Below are positions 1 to 10,148 of a DNA stretch of 41,746 nucleotides, one piece after another. Numbering within the stretch: the first letter of the stretch is position 1; each line of letters starts with the position of its first letter. A model generated the notes under the pieces. The model was not told the origin of the DNA and searched no databases. It worked only from the letters and a program-made list of their open reading frames with translations. Source of the DNA: Zygnema cylindricum (Eukaryota > Streptophyta > Zygnematophyceae > Zygnematales > Zygnemataceae); the NCBI GenBank assembly GCA_037447655.1, contig JBBHKE010002809.1:1-41746 (forward strand), given 5' to 3'. Position numbers and translations under genes: made by a program.

Positions 1-575
1 ATTATATAGTGCGAACATTATCTCGCACGAAAACAAATGAATCGGACATTTGTTTTGACGGCGGACATTTAATATTGAATCTGATCCGACGGCGTACATC
101 AATGCCGCGATCGCGGAATGGTCACTTTTGGCGTTTATGGAAGTGGCGTGACGTGGCGCCACGTGGAAGGATGACATTTGGTTGCAGGAATTCCGGCGAA
201 CACAAGGACAAGTGAAAAGTGGACACGCGTCCACTTAATGGCGCTGCCAAGTACATCGGCCATAGTACTTTTGTGTACCCTACAGTGATCTGATTGGTTC
301 GTACTTCAATAGATAGGGGTTGTGAGATGGGATTGAGGACTTAGAGAATATTGGTAGATAAGAACTTCTCTCCCTTTGAGAGTTTGTATAAACTTGGCAT
401 TTTTGCTGACTCATAACTTATCGGCTAGTTGGCCGTTTTCAGTGATTCTTTTTGCTACGGAATCAGGGGAGTCCTGACTGCACAGGGGTGCAGTCAAATT
501 GTCAGTGTGGCTTTTTGGGCAGCAGTGGCTGTGGCTTGAAGTGGGTTAGTTAAATACTATCTAGAGGCTTCCTGT
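1..575 (+). repeat. LTR-like repeat copy L1 (left-truncated by the window)
   Basis: This segment shares an ordered series of blocks with 37740-38250 (same strand) and 29870-30420 (opposite strand). The blocks are a GATCTGATTGG-like box near 287, a GATAGGGGTTGTGAG box, a purine/CT block with a TATA-like TGTATAAA near 385, GTTTTCAGTGATTCTTTTTG near 437, and an end at CTAGAGGCTTCC near 562-572. The third copy is followed by a gag-like ORF, so an LTR is the best reading. Here a short open frame begins at ATG 589 and stops by about 690, which may be a gag start. A G-box-like CCACGTGG lies near 158-165. A solo LTR or a non-autonomous repeat is also possible. Confidence 0.5.
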
Positions 576-689
576 ATTTTGTAGTCCAATGGAGGACACA
601 GAATTGCAACGTGATAAAATGACAATGCAAACGTCCGACCGAGCACAAAGCATGGCATGCATACGCTTCCCTACGTTAAAGCGATAAAG

Positions 690-895
690 TGGATTTATAT
701 CGCATTGGCCATCCCCATCTTTAGACTCTTACGATTTTTCCCCTCACAGTCGCAAAACACTTTCATTCCCAAAATATAACGTACCTCTCCATGCATTACC
801 TTAAACTGAATACTTGGATAACGTTTCAACTCATTGATTTGTAACAACCTATCATATGCCAACGAGAAATCATCCACATATACAAAAATACAATT
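690..895 (-). pseudogene. Copia reverse transcriptase fragment
   Basis: Read on the minus strand, the frame gives FVYVDDFSLA, the Copia RT catalytic YVDD box with both aspartates. It continues through a lysine-rich stretch to GEVRYILGMKV, which matches the conserved GE.xYxLGxxI strand after the YVDD box in Copia polyproteins. The frame is open for only about 60 codons and nothing recognisable lies on either side, so this is a small relic. Its orientation is opposite to the LTR-like L1 at the left, so the two are not parts of one simple element. Confidence 0.65.
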
Positions 896-899
896 TCAT

Positions 900-2304
900 C
901 TAAACATTATCCTTTAACATTTAACTCAAAAATTGGACAAGTCCGGACGAAACTAAATTTCATTAGTGTTTTGTGAACACGCAAGTACCATGCAATGGCC
1001 AAAAAGGTTGACATGCATACCCTCCAACGGTTGTTGATCTCGATGTTTGGCTCCTTTCTTTAGGTAAGGTTATTGGACTTGATGCCCTTAACTTCATCCT
1101 CCAGATCTATTTTGTTTTAGGGTCTAACCCCCCACCAAATAATTATGACGAATTATGTTCACATGTTGCCCGGGTGTATGAAATATTCGATAGTGCCACA
1201 AAGTTAGATCGTCTTTCCACTCGAGAACTTCCTATATTACACCCGTAGACGGGTGATTCGATTTTGGTCCATTATATGAGAGCTAACTATGATAAACATA
1301 TGTCGCAATTCCTTCATTTACTAGATTACTATCATTAATCCAAATTTTACTAAATTGGTTACTTGACACGTAAGCTTTAGTCGATCCGTTAGATTTGCAT
1401 AACACTTAATAAATTGAAGAAACCACTGGAAGAAAATATACTTTTTGAGGGTTGGTATTTTGTCGCCATTTTTTTGCCATTAACATCCGATGACACACAA
1501 TCTAGTGAGACCGTAATTAGCATTGGGGCCGTTAATTCTCGTGTATTGTCAAAAAATGTGGCATTCGTGATACATGATAAAATGCACATATGTCATTTAT
1601 CTATTCGTTCTCAACTTTTTTCCCATCAACCAAGAGTTCCTACAAAAAAAATAAGATTCTTCCCCATAGTCGAGGTAAATTCTTTGTGCATGAATGCGAA
1701 CCACGATTGTCGCCACGACCTCGACTGATCGCAACCACGTTCGATTCCTAGATCGCAACCACGACAGTCTTCGTCGCTCTTTCCACGAGCTCGTCCTCTA
1801 TCAACCTTCTCTAAGTAACATTAACAACTAGTGTGTATACATTTGGAGAGGGGGGTAGGAGAGCGGGAGACATTTAAAAAAAATACAGAAAGTATCCGTT
1901 TAAGAAAGAAATAACGTTACTGGGAGACTTGAATTGTAATGACAAAGTCAGCGTTTCAATGCCTGCATACAAGTTTACACCATTAACTTTTGTAGTTCAA
2001 CTTTAATTGCACACTTTATTAAGAGTGAACACCATTATTTTGACTTTAATTTTGACTTTAGTATGAAATTATGACCATTTTTAGTAGGCATTGACACAAT
2101 TAGTACATCAATTTTTTTTTTCTTAAATTGGTGTCTTCGCATTATTTATAACTTATCTATATTAGCATAAAGAAAAAGATATATATTTTTTTATTATATT
2201 TTAGTTCGAGGGTCAAAATTTAAAGGGGGCGAAATTAGTATTATTAACACTAATGGCGATATACGGTGTACTCACTGGACTCCACAAATGTTTTATGACC
2301 CATA
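900..2304. other. No supportable gene; AT-rich intergenic DNA
   Basis: There are two open stretches, about 1032-1246 (+) and 1414-1728 (+). Neither has a recognisable domain, splice signals or a good start context. A MITE terminal motif, cactaatggcgat..ggtgtac, lies at 2249-2272, and AT-rich runs fill 2000-2220. Confidence 0.5.
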
Positions 2305-2312
2305 GCGTTGGG

Positions 2313-3067
2313 CAGAAGTCGCAAACGGTCAACCGAAACCGTGACCGACCGTTAAGCGACCGCCCGCGCCGGATCCGGAAAGGATTCGGTTGCCAAATTT
2401 TGGGGGTCGGGTGGTAAAGGTCGGTTTACTCACCAGGAGAAAAAAAACGGTCGGCTACGGTCGGTCAACCAAAAAACCAAAATAAATGAAAATTTTGTAC
2501 TGTCCCTATAATCCAACATTCTTGTACTTTGTACTCTTTGGCATCGTGGAAGTACGTGACATCATGATTAGCATCGCAAATATGACACGGTACTGTAGTA
2601 AGCTATTTATTTCGCAAATCAAAGGGAGCGCGACAAAGTGTCGCAAATCTCACACGGTAGTATACTATTTATTTCGAAAATCTTAGGGAATGCGACAAAG
2701 CGTCGCCAATCTGACACGGTAGTACAATATTCATTTCGCAAATCTTAGGCAACGCGACAAAGCGTCGCAAATCTGACACGGTAGTACAATATTGATTTCG
2801 CAAATCTTAGAGAACGCGACAAATCGTAATTATTGGCTTTTTCCGTTGTACATTGATTAATTTTGTACTTTTTCGGTTATAGGCGAGCACGGTTAATCGC
2901 GAAAAATCAAGATTCGGTTAATTTTTTTTTTCGTAAACGACGGTCGGTTAACGGTTAACAATTTTGGTGCGTGACAAAACCCGGTCGGGCGTCGGTTACT
3001 CAGATTTTGAAAAAAAAAAAAACGGTCGGTTTCGGGTATGATTTTTTTTTTACTTTTGCGACGTCTG
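2313..3067 (+). mobile_element. hAT-like non-autonomous element, family C, copy 1
   Basis: The element begins CAGAAGTCGCAAACGG and ends TTTTGCGACGTCTG. The terminal inverted repeats start with CAG, as is usual for hAT elements. It is flanked by GCGTTGGG (2305-2312) and GGGTTGGG (3068-3075), an 8-bp target duplication matching at 7 of 8 positions. Inside, about 2590-2830, a unit of about 62 bp containing GCGACAAAGCGTCGC and GACACGGTAGTAC is repeated about four times. There is no transposase ORF, so it would depend on an enzyme encoded elsewhere. It is inverted relative to copy 2 (3851-4657). Confidence 0.85.
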
Positions 3068-3077
3068 GGGTTGGGTC

Positions 3078-4762
3078 TAGTGTTGTGCATCGGTAAAAAA
3101 ATTATCGTGATAACATCGATACCGATAGTTATCTGTTATCGAACGGTCAGCGGTCCCGATATATTTGTACTTCATGTACTTTCTGTCCGGTAAACTGAAC
3201 GGTAAATTTACGAGAAATGTACGGTTATTTACGGGAAATGTACGGAATTTGACGAGAAAATACGTTGCACTTTGTAGTATTTTTTGGGCGGTTAACTGAA
3301 CATAAATTTTACGGGAACGTACGGTATTGTATCGATAAACTGATTATCATGGAACGGTAAAAAGACGGCGGACACAAAGTACAACAGATGCAAAATAACA
3401 TTATGCGCGCCGCCGGAATCGAACGGACGACATTCAATGAGAAAATACGAGCGGACGGTCAGCGTGAGCGCCGACATCTCGGAATGGCTTTTTTGGCGGC
3501 TTTTGCCAAAAAAGCCGACGGATTGACACGTGGCAGGTTTCCAGTGGATCCCAAAAAATAAAGGGACAAAGCCACGGCGTCGGATGTGAAAGGTACATCG
3601 TTTTAACTGAAGCCGTACAAAAGCCGTACACATCTTATGCCGGCTACTGTACTTTCAGCTTGTACAAATGATCTGATTGGTAGGTACCTCAGGGGTTGTG
3701 AGTAGGGCGAGTCGGGGGAATAAGACGTACAGTTGAGTGTACATGCGGTACAGCTATCTGTACGGCTTGTACAGTTATCGCAGATAGTTATCGTTATCGG
3801 CATTATTGCCGACAAGTAGCCAATATTATCGGCTACTTATCGGCGATAAGCAGAGGTCGCAAAAGTAAAAAAAAATCATACCCGAAACGACCGTTTTTTT
3901 TTTTTCAAAATCTTAGTAACCGACGCCCGACCGAGTTTTGTCACGCTCCAAAACTGTTTAACGTTAACCGACCGTCGTTTACGAAAAAAAAAATTAACCG
4001 AATCTTGATTTTTCGCGACTAACTGTGCCCGCCCGTAACCGAAAAAGTACAAAATTAATCAATGTACGACGGAATAAGCCAATAATTACAATTTGTCGCG
4101 TTCCTTAAGATTTGCGAAATGAATAGTGTACTACCGTGTCAGATTTGCGACGCTTTGTCGCGTTCCCTAAGATTTGCGAAATGAATATTGTACTAATGTG
4201 TCAAATTTGCGACGCTTTGTCGCGTTCCCTAGATTTTCGAAATGAATAGTGACTATCGTGTCAAATTTGCGACACTTTGCCGCGTTGCCTAAGATTTTCG
4301 AAATGAATATTGTACTACCGTGTCAGATTTGCGACGCTTTGTCGCGTTCCCTTTGATTTGCGAAATAAATAGCTTACTCCAGTACCGTGTCAGATTTGCG
4401 ACGCGAATCATGATGTCACGTACTTCCACGATGCCAAAGAGTACAAAGTATAAGAATGTTGGATTATAGGGACAGTACAAAATTTTCTTTTTTTTTGGTT
4501 TTTTGGTTGACCGTAACCGACCGTTTTTTTTTCCTGGTGAATCAACCGACCTTAACCGCCCGACCCCTAAAATTTGGCAACCGAATCCGTTCCGGATCCG
4601 GCGCGGGCGGTCGGTTAACGGTCGGTCACGGTTTCGGTTGACCGTTTGCGACCTCTGGCGATAAGTCCGATAGCGATATATCGTACCAATATATCGATTA
4701 TCGGGTCCCCGAAAAAAGGCCCATATCGGTTATCGGCAAATCTTTACCGATACACAACACTA
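3078..4762 (+). mobile_element. hAT-like non-autonomous element, family X, copy A, interrupted by family C copy 2
   Basis: The termini are TAGTGTTGTGCATCGGTAAA at the left and TTTACCGATACACAACACTA at the right, the same as the intact copy at 21196-22075. Subtracting the nested 807-bp insert and its 8-bp duplication leaves about 870 bp, close to the 880 bp of the other copy. Its own target duplication is not convincing here (gttgggtc versus gctggcca). The interior (about 3340-3720) is homologous to the LTR-like family L and includes a strong hairpin at 3486-3516 and a CACGTGGC G-box at 3527-3534. No transposase is encoded. Confidence 0.8.
3851..4657 (-). mobile_element. hAT-like non-autonomous element, family C, copy 2, nested in family X
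   Basis: The element runs from CAGAGGTCGCAAAAG to GTTTGCGACCTCTG and is flanked by a perfect 8-bp target duplication, GCGATAAG at 3843-3850 and 4658-4665. The flanks rejoin into the uninterrupted family X sequence. It is the reverse complement of copy 1 over most of its length. Its internal array of units of about 60 bp (about 4090-4400) has roughly five repeats, compared with about four in copy 1. It contains no transposase. Confidence 0.9.
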
Positions 4763-5165
4763 GCTGGCCAGCTGGGTCCCATTGGCGCCCATTTCGCGCT
4801 ACGGGAGTCAACTTTGACCATGTCAATCTTCGTGATATCACCTTCGTACGTCACTTCGAAAGACTGCCAAAAAATCCAGACTGCCGGCTTAAACTTTTCT
4901 GAAAAATCATGTGGAAGTGCCAGCAAAGAGACAAAAAGCGACCAATTTACAGGTCGCAGGTTGAGCAGTTTGGTTTGAATCGAGAGGACTTCCCAGTTCG
5001 TATTTCTGCCACAAACGTCGTTGCTTTTATCCTTTGACATTCAAACGGAAATACCAATCTAGGTTAAGCGTGTACCAGCTAAGCATATTTGACTGCGACT
5101 GCAACAGATGGCATGGCTACTGTACTTTCCCTTTCCTGTCTAAAGCTTTAAATTCTCTTCCCCCA

Positions 5166-5236
5166 CGCTATCCTTCTTACCCTCCCCTCCCCCTTCCCCT
5201 CCCCCTTCCCCTCCCCCTTCCCCTCCCTCTCTCACT
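5166..5236 (+). repeat. Pyrimidine simple repeat (CCCCTCCCCCTT)n
   Basis: About five imperfect copies of a 12-bp C/T unit lie where locus B has a CT-rich tract just upstream of its ORF. In B this would be the core promoter or 5' leader of the gene. Confidence 0.85.
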
Positions 5237-5394
5237 TTTCAATTAATAAAGCCCAACCCTGTCTGCGAGTTCTGTGTGCTCCTGCTGTTGCTACGGGGAG
5301 GTCCTTGGTGTTTTCCGCTGTGCATTGTGACGTATTGTGGGGTGTTGCTACCTCTTTTACAGCTGTAGTTGGACAAGAATCTTTAGGCTGTTGC

Positions 5395-6545
5395 TTGAAA
5401 AAATCCATTTACGGTCTGAAACAAGCTCCACGTGTGTGGCAATAAACGCTTCTCATTGCTTTATTAAAAGATGGTTTTAAAGAAATTAGCGCAGATCCCG
5501 GTATTGACATTAAAGGTGCGGGTGACAATTTCGTCATCATTATTATTTATGTTGATGATTTAATTCTGGCTGGTCCTAGTGACACGAAAATTCACAAAGT
5601 CAAAGTCATGCTCTCATCTCATTCGCCGATGATTGATTTGGGAGACCTTGATTATTGTTTAGGCATTAGCATCACAAAGAATAGGTCTAAACGTTTATTA
5701 CAAATGAGCCAAGAACATTATATTGTCATCTTTTTAGATATTTTTGGCATGTCCGATTGTAATCCTGTCTGTACACCTCTTGATCCAAATACCACACTGA
5801 GAAAAGAAGCCTCCGATAGGAATGCCCAAAGAGACATAGGGTCCCTCTACCGGTCTATCGTAGGAAAATTGATGTATGCCATGTTGGGGTCGCGTCCGGA
5901 CATCTGCATTGTTGTGTGCATTTTATCGCAATTCTCTCATTGTGCAACTTCCACTCATCTAGATGCGGCTAGACGAGTCCTTAGATACCTCCAAGGCACC
6001 AAACATCTTCGCCTCACCTTCTCTCTCCCTCCTTCTTCTCCACCTTTTTCTTCCCCTCCTTCTTCTCTTCCCGATACCTCTCTTGTTGGGTTTTGTGATG
6101 CGGACTGTGGGAATCAAACCGATGAACGCGTTCTATTTCTGGGGTTTGTTTCTCTCTTGGTGGTGGTCTTGTCTTATGGTCTTCCCGGAAACAACAAACC
6201 GTTGCCCTCTCATCCACTGAGGCTGAATACATGGCTGGTACCTTTGCCACAAAAACCGCCATTTGGCTTCGACGTCTTCTCACAGACCTTTTCTTTCATC
6301 AAACTTCTCCCACTCCTATCTTTTGTGATTCTCAAGGGGCTCTCGCTATCATGAAAAATCCTATCCACCATACACGAACAAAGCACATCGATATCCAATA
6401 TCATTTCACACGTGAGAAAATTGTGGACGACACGATGTCTTTTTCTCATTGCTCTACCTCTAATCAACTTGCCGACTTTCTTACCAAACCTCTTCCTCGC
6501 CCTTCCTTTGACAAACATATACTCTCTTCCGGCCTACGAGGCTAA
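5395..6545 (+). pseudogene. Copia pol remnant: reverse transcriptase and RNase H (broken)
   Basis: Translation starts within RT at a SIYGLKQAPR-like box. A TAA follows at 5446 soon after it, then the catalytic YVDD (5548-5559) followed by LILAG. The frame then runs open through the LGDLDYCLGI and SIVGKLMYAM boxes and into the start of RNase H (GFCDAD, about 6090). It shifts near 6125-6140, and the next frame carries ALSSTEAEYMAG, then TKHIDIQYHF, then QLADFLTKPLPR and a stop at about 6545. Upstream gag, protease and integrase are absent. Catalytic residues are retained, but a stop and a frameshift disable it. Its 3' end is followed by a polypurine tract and LTR. Confidence 0.9.
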
Positions 6546-6560
6546 AACTCCGTGCTTCAA

Positions 6561-7040
6561 TCGAGGGGGGGTGTTGGAATTCGATATTCCACTTGCTATT
6601 CAACCACTATGTTTTAGTTAGGTTTTTTCTGTTTAAAGTTCTAGAACACTAAGTCTTAAGTATACCACTTTAATTAGTGTCCATGTACTTATTGTACCTT
6701 ACTTGTAAATGATGTTTTAGCGTAGAACGATTCCCACTAACTTTTGGAATCTTTCTAACTAGTCGTTTCTCCACTCTTAGATATACCTAAAATAGTTCCA
6801 CTCATTAGATGTACCTTAATTAGTCATACCTCCACTCCTGTATAATGCGTCTTACACGTTTGAGTTCAACTATAAAACTCAAACGTCTCATTGTCGTTTT
6901 TATTCAATCATTTTTGAACTTAATTTTACGACAGTCTCATTTGTTCTTACTGTTTTTTCTTTTTGTCCCCTTTTATGCACGTTGTACTATTTTCCTGTAC
7001 CTTTACTTTAAATCTATGGCCACTAATTTATTAATTTAGT
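6561..7040 (+). mobile_element. Polypurine tract and 3' LTR of the truncated Copia element
   Basis: The polypurine tract TCGAGGGGGGG (6561-6571) is followed at once by TGTTGGAATTC, a typical Copia LTR start, at 6572. The LTR is AT-rich and continues to roughly 7040, where homology to locus B resumes. No clean terminal CA or second LTR is visible, so the right edge is approximate. Confidence 0.7.
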
Positions 7041-7799
7041 GGATATGTTAATCGGGCAAAGAGGGTATTAAGAATAAAGGTTCTCTTTAAATTTCAAATG
7101 TGCAAGAACTCAAGTTTGAGAAGAGAATAAATTGTTTGTTTGAGTGAGCTACGAAGATTTGTTTTCTGGCTCCTCTGAAAATGGTAGGGGTGCATCCGAT
7201 TTATGGAGCAAGTGCCTTATATTAGAGCTAGATGAGAGGAGAGACCATCTTGTCGAGAAGAAGTTGCTGATGGAAGATTTCAGTTTCAGCTGTTGCGAGA
7301 TGGAAGTAAAGTGATGCTCTCAAGAATGGGACAAAAGCCAGTACATCTGTGAGATGGCGAATCATCTGTACAAACCTGATCAGCTTCTACTCTATTTGAA
7401 AAATTAAAATTCAAGTTTGATAGATCATTGTTTTGCATGAACTTGAAGAACACAGATTTGTAATTGGAGATCTTTGGAAGAAGTGGGCTTTGCATGAAAA
7501 TCCAAAATGTCGACGGACGAAATTGACCGGTGGCTGAACTACATTGCACTAGGTGTGCACCAATAAAATGAAAATGCTGCAAAAATTTGAGGCATGGTCA
7601 CAATTCTAGAGCGGTAACAACGCAGCACGTGAAGGAACAAGCAGAGAAGATAATAGGCTAGTATATATGTGTTTTCCAATTTTTTGAGCAGATAACAGAG
7701 AAGGAATGCTGGCATGAGAAGCCAAAGCTGTGAAAGAGTTGATGTACAGATTAGGTTGGCTTCTTGCCAATCATGGTAGACAATAGGAAGCAATCATAG

Positions 7800-8425
7800 A
7801 GAATAATTCAGTTTAGAAAGGTATGTATGTTATCTGGTTGAAAAACATCTGTTACATAAACCACGAGAGTTACATTACGCTATTGCATTGCTTGCTTTAG
7901 TACTTTTGGGATTACAAAATGCGGTACAAATTTAATAGACAATATCAACAGCTGAAATGTTTGCATACGCTAAAGTTTTAGTGATGGTTTTACATATTTC
8001 GAATTGTTTCTCTTACTGTTTTATTCGTTGGTCAATGGATGGTTAAATTGTAAAGTGACACAGTCACCAACTGTCACAGATTCTTAAATTCGAAACTGGT
8101 CGCTACAGGAAATTACATTATTGGTATTCTATGAGACTTGTCGTTGGGAAATTGTGCGAAAATATTATTTAGTGCGCAGTACTTGGTCTTGAGTCGTCGT
8201 TCTACCGCACATGTTTGTTGTGATTTGGTTCGCGCCTTTGTTTTTTTGTTTGAACGCGCGGTTTCGGCTGTCGTCCGTTGTTGTTTCAGTTTGTGTTGTA
8301 ATGTTGCGTTGTATCGTAGTTTCGGACAACACATGCTTCCGTTTTTGGGCAATTCTTCCGGTTATGGACGGTTGTTGTAGTTTGGAGAGGTGTTTGGCTG
8401 ACACCCGTTTCACGTATTTACATAA
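7800..8425. other. No supportable gene
   Basis: The open frames here overlap on both strands and have no recognisable domain, so I treat them as chance. The sequence is T/G-rich between 8190 and 8400. Confidence 0.4.
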
Positions 8426-8426
8426 G

Positions 8427-8460
8427 CTCTCTCCCTCCCTCCCTCCCTCCCTCCCTCCGA
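8427..8460 (+). repeat. (CCCT)n microsatellite
   Basis: About seven tandem copies of TCCC/CCCT are followed directly by GAGGG. Confidence 0.9.
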
Positions 8461-8589
8461 GGGTGAACAGGTATTGGTCCATCTGTTGGTTCTTCGCGAC
8501 AAAAAATGGCTGATTGTGATGACAGATCGACAGTCCAGGCATTGCCACGTGGCGGAAGTCTAGGCTGTTTGAGGACAGTATAACGGTTG

Positions 8590-8800
8590 TGGCGGAGGGA
8601 GGAGAGGAAGGGAGGAGAGGGAGGAAGGTGAGAGGAGGGAGGAGGAGAGGGAGAGGAGAGGAAGGAGAAAGGAGTGAGAGGGAGTGAGGAGGAGAGGGAG
8701 GGGAGAGGAGGAAGGAGAGGGAAGGAGTGAGATGGAGGAGAGGGAGGGAGGGGAGGGAAGGAGGAGGGGGAAGGAGGAGATGGAGGCAGGATAAAGAAAG
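8590..8800 (+). repeat. Purine-rich (GGAGGA/GAGGGA)n tract
   Basis: About 210 bp is almost entirely A and G on the plus strand. Serine/leucine/proline-rich open frames on the minus strand are produced by this composition and are not genes. Confidence 0.9.
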
Positions 8801-10148
8801 GTTTGGCTTGGCAGGACTTCCATATTCTTTTTTTTTTTGGTCAAATGTTGAAGAAAGGAAAAAATCGGTTCTTGAAACTTATGTTTTTTCCCAACACCTA
8901 TGGCAGAAAGCGTTATAACATCTGCCATTCTTGTGAATCTGCCCTAACATGTACCCGCTCTCTCCTCTCTCTCTCTTCTCTTTCGTCCTTTTTCTTCTAT
9001 GGTACTCTCTATGAATTGAACCCATCAAACATTCACGAAGAAAAATAAAGATAGTTGAAACGACAGCCTGTCATTAAATGACCAATTTTTTTATAACAAG
9101 GAATTATCTCCTCAGTGGCTGATTTGCGGTCGTTCCATAAAAACATTAAAGGGAAAAAACAAGAATTTGGATTTGCATTTGTGCAATTTTTGTATTAAAG
9201 AGACTTGGCTGAAAATCATAATTGTACATCTCAACGAAGTTAATCTTAGGTAATCAAAATAATTTTACATCGTGTTTTCTTAAAATGCGTAGACTTTTTG
9301 TGTAGGGATACAATACATGGATTTTTTTTTAAAAAGGGTTGAAAGTATACTGTGCATCGCTATTAGAATTAGTAATTAATAACATTAATCACAATTAATG
9401 TTATTAACTCTATTTTGGGCTCAAGGGCTTAACACCAACAAAAAATCAACGCTAATTTATACACCTAAAACTAATTTGGATTGAGCCGTGATAGTCTGTG
9501 TTCACATATTCGAAGCTTGAACATGTCAGAACAAGTTCTCGCAATTTTCCCTCGTCTTTATGACTTGGAATCGAATCTGAGTACGCTTTTCAGTGGCGGC
9601 GCACTCAATTCACCATGTCGACACCTTTATCTCACACTTATTTTGTACGTTTGTATGAAATAATAAGCAATTTTAGTACGGACGGCCACATTTTGTGCCT
9701 TACATTATTTAGAAAGAGTCGAAATTAGAGTAACTTACGCTAATTAAACAGGAATGACATGTGAATACGTTTACGAGACGACTTTAAAAAAAATGATTGT
9801 AAATGTGGGCATGGTTACAATATCCTCCTCCTATCGTCACCTTTTTACATTTTTGTCACCTTTTTACATACTTGTCACCTTTTTACATTTTTGTCTTCTG
9901 CCGTCAGTTTTCTATGTCTATGTCTGTCACGTTAAATATTTGAGTACCATCTCATCTTGCAAACCTCTTTATCGCCTATCACATTCTAAACGTTGCGTGA
10001 GTGAGACCGACCAATGTGGTCAGCCCAAAAAATTAATCACACTCCCTATACTTACAAGAAAAAATCCCTTCTCCAGCAGCTTCTTGGAACCTACTACACT
10101 TCGATTCACTAACTATTCGTTTATGACAAATTTTTGCAAACAAAATCA
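8800..10148. other. Intergenic DNA downstream of the kinase gene
   Basis: No gene is supported. A 19-bp unit, TCACCTTTTTACATTTTTG, is repeated three times at about 9838-9896. Several AT-rich stretches are present. The part just left of 10149 may be the 3' UTR of the minus-strand kinase gene, but no clear polyadenylation signal can be fixed. Confidence 0.4.

Larger units (their letters stand above)
4790..7800 (+). repeat. Segmental duplication, locus A (partner at 14590-17530)
   Basis: The left flank (about 4830-5235) matches about 14630-15560 once insertions in B are removed. Shared text includes ATCACCTTCGTACGTC, GAATCGAGAGGACTTCCC and TTATCCTTTGACATTCAAAC, followed by a CT-rich tract. The right flank (7048-7800) matches 16751-17530, beginning GTTAATCGGGCAAAGAGGGT. 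Between about 5240 and 7040, where locus B carries its 244-codon ORF, this copy has Copia sequence instead. The short site TGTGGAAG at 4910-4917 is the empty counterpart of a transposon insertion in B. Confidence 0.85.

Noticed and set aside
3070-4770. 8-bp target duplication for family X copy A
   Set aside because: The flanks gttgggtc and gctggcca agree at only four of eight positions, so no duplication is claimed for this copy.
8113-8928. Overlapping ORFs on both strands up to 127 codons
   Set aside because: They are explained by the (CCCT)n and purine tracts and T/G-rich sequence, with no domain or splice support.
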